Assembly (NCBI GenBank): GCA_002395865.1 | Contig: DGVE01000100.1 | Location: forward strand, 1-6,248 | Length of the DNA stretch: 6,248 nucleotides | Origin: Lachnospiraceae bacterium UBA4292 | GTDB taxonomy: Bacteria; Bacillota; Clostridia; Lachnospirales; Lachnospiraceae | Direction of reading: 5' to 3' | Part shown: positions 5,629-6,248 of the stretch, one piece after another | Layout of the letters: every line of letters starts with the position of its first letter | Position numbering within the stretch: position 1 is the first letter of the stretch | Made by a program: the position numbers and the translations under genes | Notes under the pieces: model-generated | Told to the model about the DNA's origin: nothing | Seen by the model: the letters and a program-made list of their open reading frames with translations, nothing else | Databases searched by the model: none

Positions 5629-6248
5629 ATGAAGCAACAAAGAGCAAGGCGGCTATTTGCCTGGCTTATGGCAATGGTGCTGATCATCGGCTTTATCCCG
5701 CTTGGTTCGCCCGGCATTTCGGCGGCTGAGGCGGGAGACGGAGAAGATTCATCAGGGGTAAAGGAGTATAATCTGGATCCCTCGGTATCGATAAAGGATC
5801 TGGCAAAAAAGGCCACTATTGCAGCGGGAGTATACGGAACAGATGATTACTTTACTTTCAGTGGATCAGCTGTACGCGGAAACAGCGATACTTTTTCGTT
5901 TGAGCTCTCCAAGCAGGAGGGCGGCAAGCTGTCATTTACGGTGACGGGTACCGCAGATGTGGTGGTATCAGCCACAAGTACGGGTAAATCAAATGAATCC
6001 CATATGATGCTGAAATCGGGAGAGGACGGCGTGGTGCCTGACGGTGCCGAGGCGGCGGATGTTGTGGTATCAGGTACTTCGCCGGTGACCAGCGCTTCCT
6101 ATATCGGCCTGAGTGCGGGGACATACAGCGTTGTGTCATCTGCGGATTTCGCAGACAGAGGTGTGCGCATAATCGATATCGTGGTCAATGAGACTCCGAT
6201 CGTTACGAAGGAGTATGTGCTTAATCCCTCGGTATCGATAAAGGATCT
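5629..6248 (+). CDS. Secreted modular repeat protein, N-terminal part (3' end outside window)
   Basis: An open frame of 206 codons from ATG 5629 to the window edge with no stop. The start has a very strong ribosome binding site. Residues 1 to about 33 are a Sec signal peptide: basic KQQRARR, hydrophobic LFAWLMAMVLIIGFIPLG, and likely cleavage near SISAA at 30-34. A short acidic Gly/Glu/Asp linker leads to a beta-rich module from about K45 to T190, with alternating Val/Ser/Thr strands (KLSFTVTGTADVVVSATS; AGTYSVVS; RGVRIIDIVV). The opening of a second copy begins at K194, exactly 149 residues after K45 (KEYNLDPSVSIKDL against KEYVLNPSVSIKDL). The style recalls carbohydrate-binding-like modules of large extracellular enzymes, such as pectate lyases and pectinesterases of gut Clostridia; that likeness is from memory of style, not an alignment. 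No catalytic domain is in view. It sits alone after a terminator with its own promoter and candidate operator. Confidence 0.85.
   Translation, partial: MKQQRARRLFAWLMAMVLIIGFIPLGSPGISAAEAGDGEDSSGVKEYNLDPSVSIKDLAKKATIAAGVYGTDDYFTFSGSAVRGNSDTFSFELSKQEGGKLSFTVTGTADVVVSATSTGKSNESHMMLKSGEDGVVPDGAEAADVVVSGTSPVTSASYIGLSAGTYSVVSSADFADRGVRIIDIVVNETPIVTKEYVLNPSVSIKD
5761..5801 (+). repeat. Start of module repeat copy 1 in the secreted protein gene
   Basis: This 41-nt stretch opens the first module (residues 45-58). Its last 23 nt (5779-5801) are identical to 6226-6248, and the first 9 nt (AAGGAGTAT) also match. The copies are 447 nt, or exactly 149 codons, apart. Confidence 0.9.
6208..6248 (+). repeat. 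Start of module repeat copy 2, cut by the window edge
   Basis: The counterpart of 5761-5801, differing only within positions 6217-6223 (Val-Leu-Asn in place of Asn-Leu-Asp). Identity is still unbroken at the last base of the window, so the true repeat is longer than seen. Confidence 0.9.

Noticed and set aside
5261..6139. Minus-strand frames at 5261-5545, 5562-5816 and 5936-6139
   Set aside because: They run opposite to the transporter tail, the promoter region and the secreted-protein gene, and none has domain motifs or start signals.

Overview
The window looks like a chromosomal segment from a Gram-positive Clostridia member, most plausibly a gut- or rumen-type Lachnospiraceae relative. 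The reasons are strong AGGAGG-type ribosome binding sites, extended -10 (TGnTAnnaT) promoters, a lipobox lipoprotein, a Na/Pi cotransporter-PhoU fusion of Firmicutes style, and a secreted modular protein of the kind such bacteria use on polysaccharides. This placement is inferred from protein style, not from a marker gene. All five genes lie on the + strand.

Region 1 (1-1332): the 3' end of typA/bipA (translation GTPase) is followed after 25 nt by a gene for a 239-residue protein with an HPr-kinase-like P-loop fold. The start of the second gene is best placed at TTG 557, just after an AGGGG ribosome binding site. A Rho-independent terminator (1290-1332) closes the unit.

Region 2 (1334-5498): a promoter lying directly against that terminator drives a two-gene unit. 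The first gene encodes a large lipoprotein with an acidic Thr/Pro/Glu linker and a DUF885 putative zinc-peptidase domain (HEGFPGH plus GYAEGW). The second, 24 nt downstream, encodes a Na+/phosphate cotransporter with a C-terminal PhoU-like domain. Its second PhoU signature has a Gly where an Asp is expected, and it ends in a very basic tail. A GC-rich terminator (5472-5498) ends the unit.

Region 3 (5499-6248): an AT-rich intergenic region holds overlapping TTAACG/CGTTAA palindromes and an extended -10 promoter. It leads into a gene that begins at 5629 and runs off the window. The gene encodes a secreted protein with a signal peptide and a beta-rich module; the start of a second copy of the module appears 149 codons later. 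It is probably a large extracellular enzyme or binding protein, possibly pectin- or polysaccharide-directed, but no catalytic domain is inside the window.

No tRNA, rRNA, CRISPR array, insertion sequence or phage gene was seen. The least-described parts are the HPrK-like protein without a visible partner, the DUF885 lipoprotein paired with a phosphate transporter, and the repeat-bearing secreted protein with its palindromic control region.
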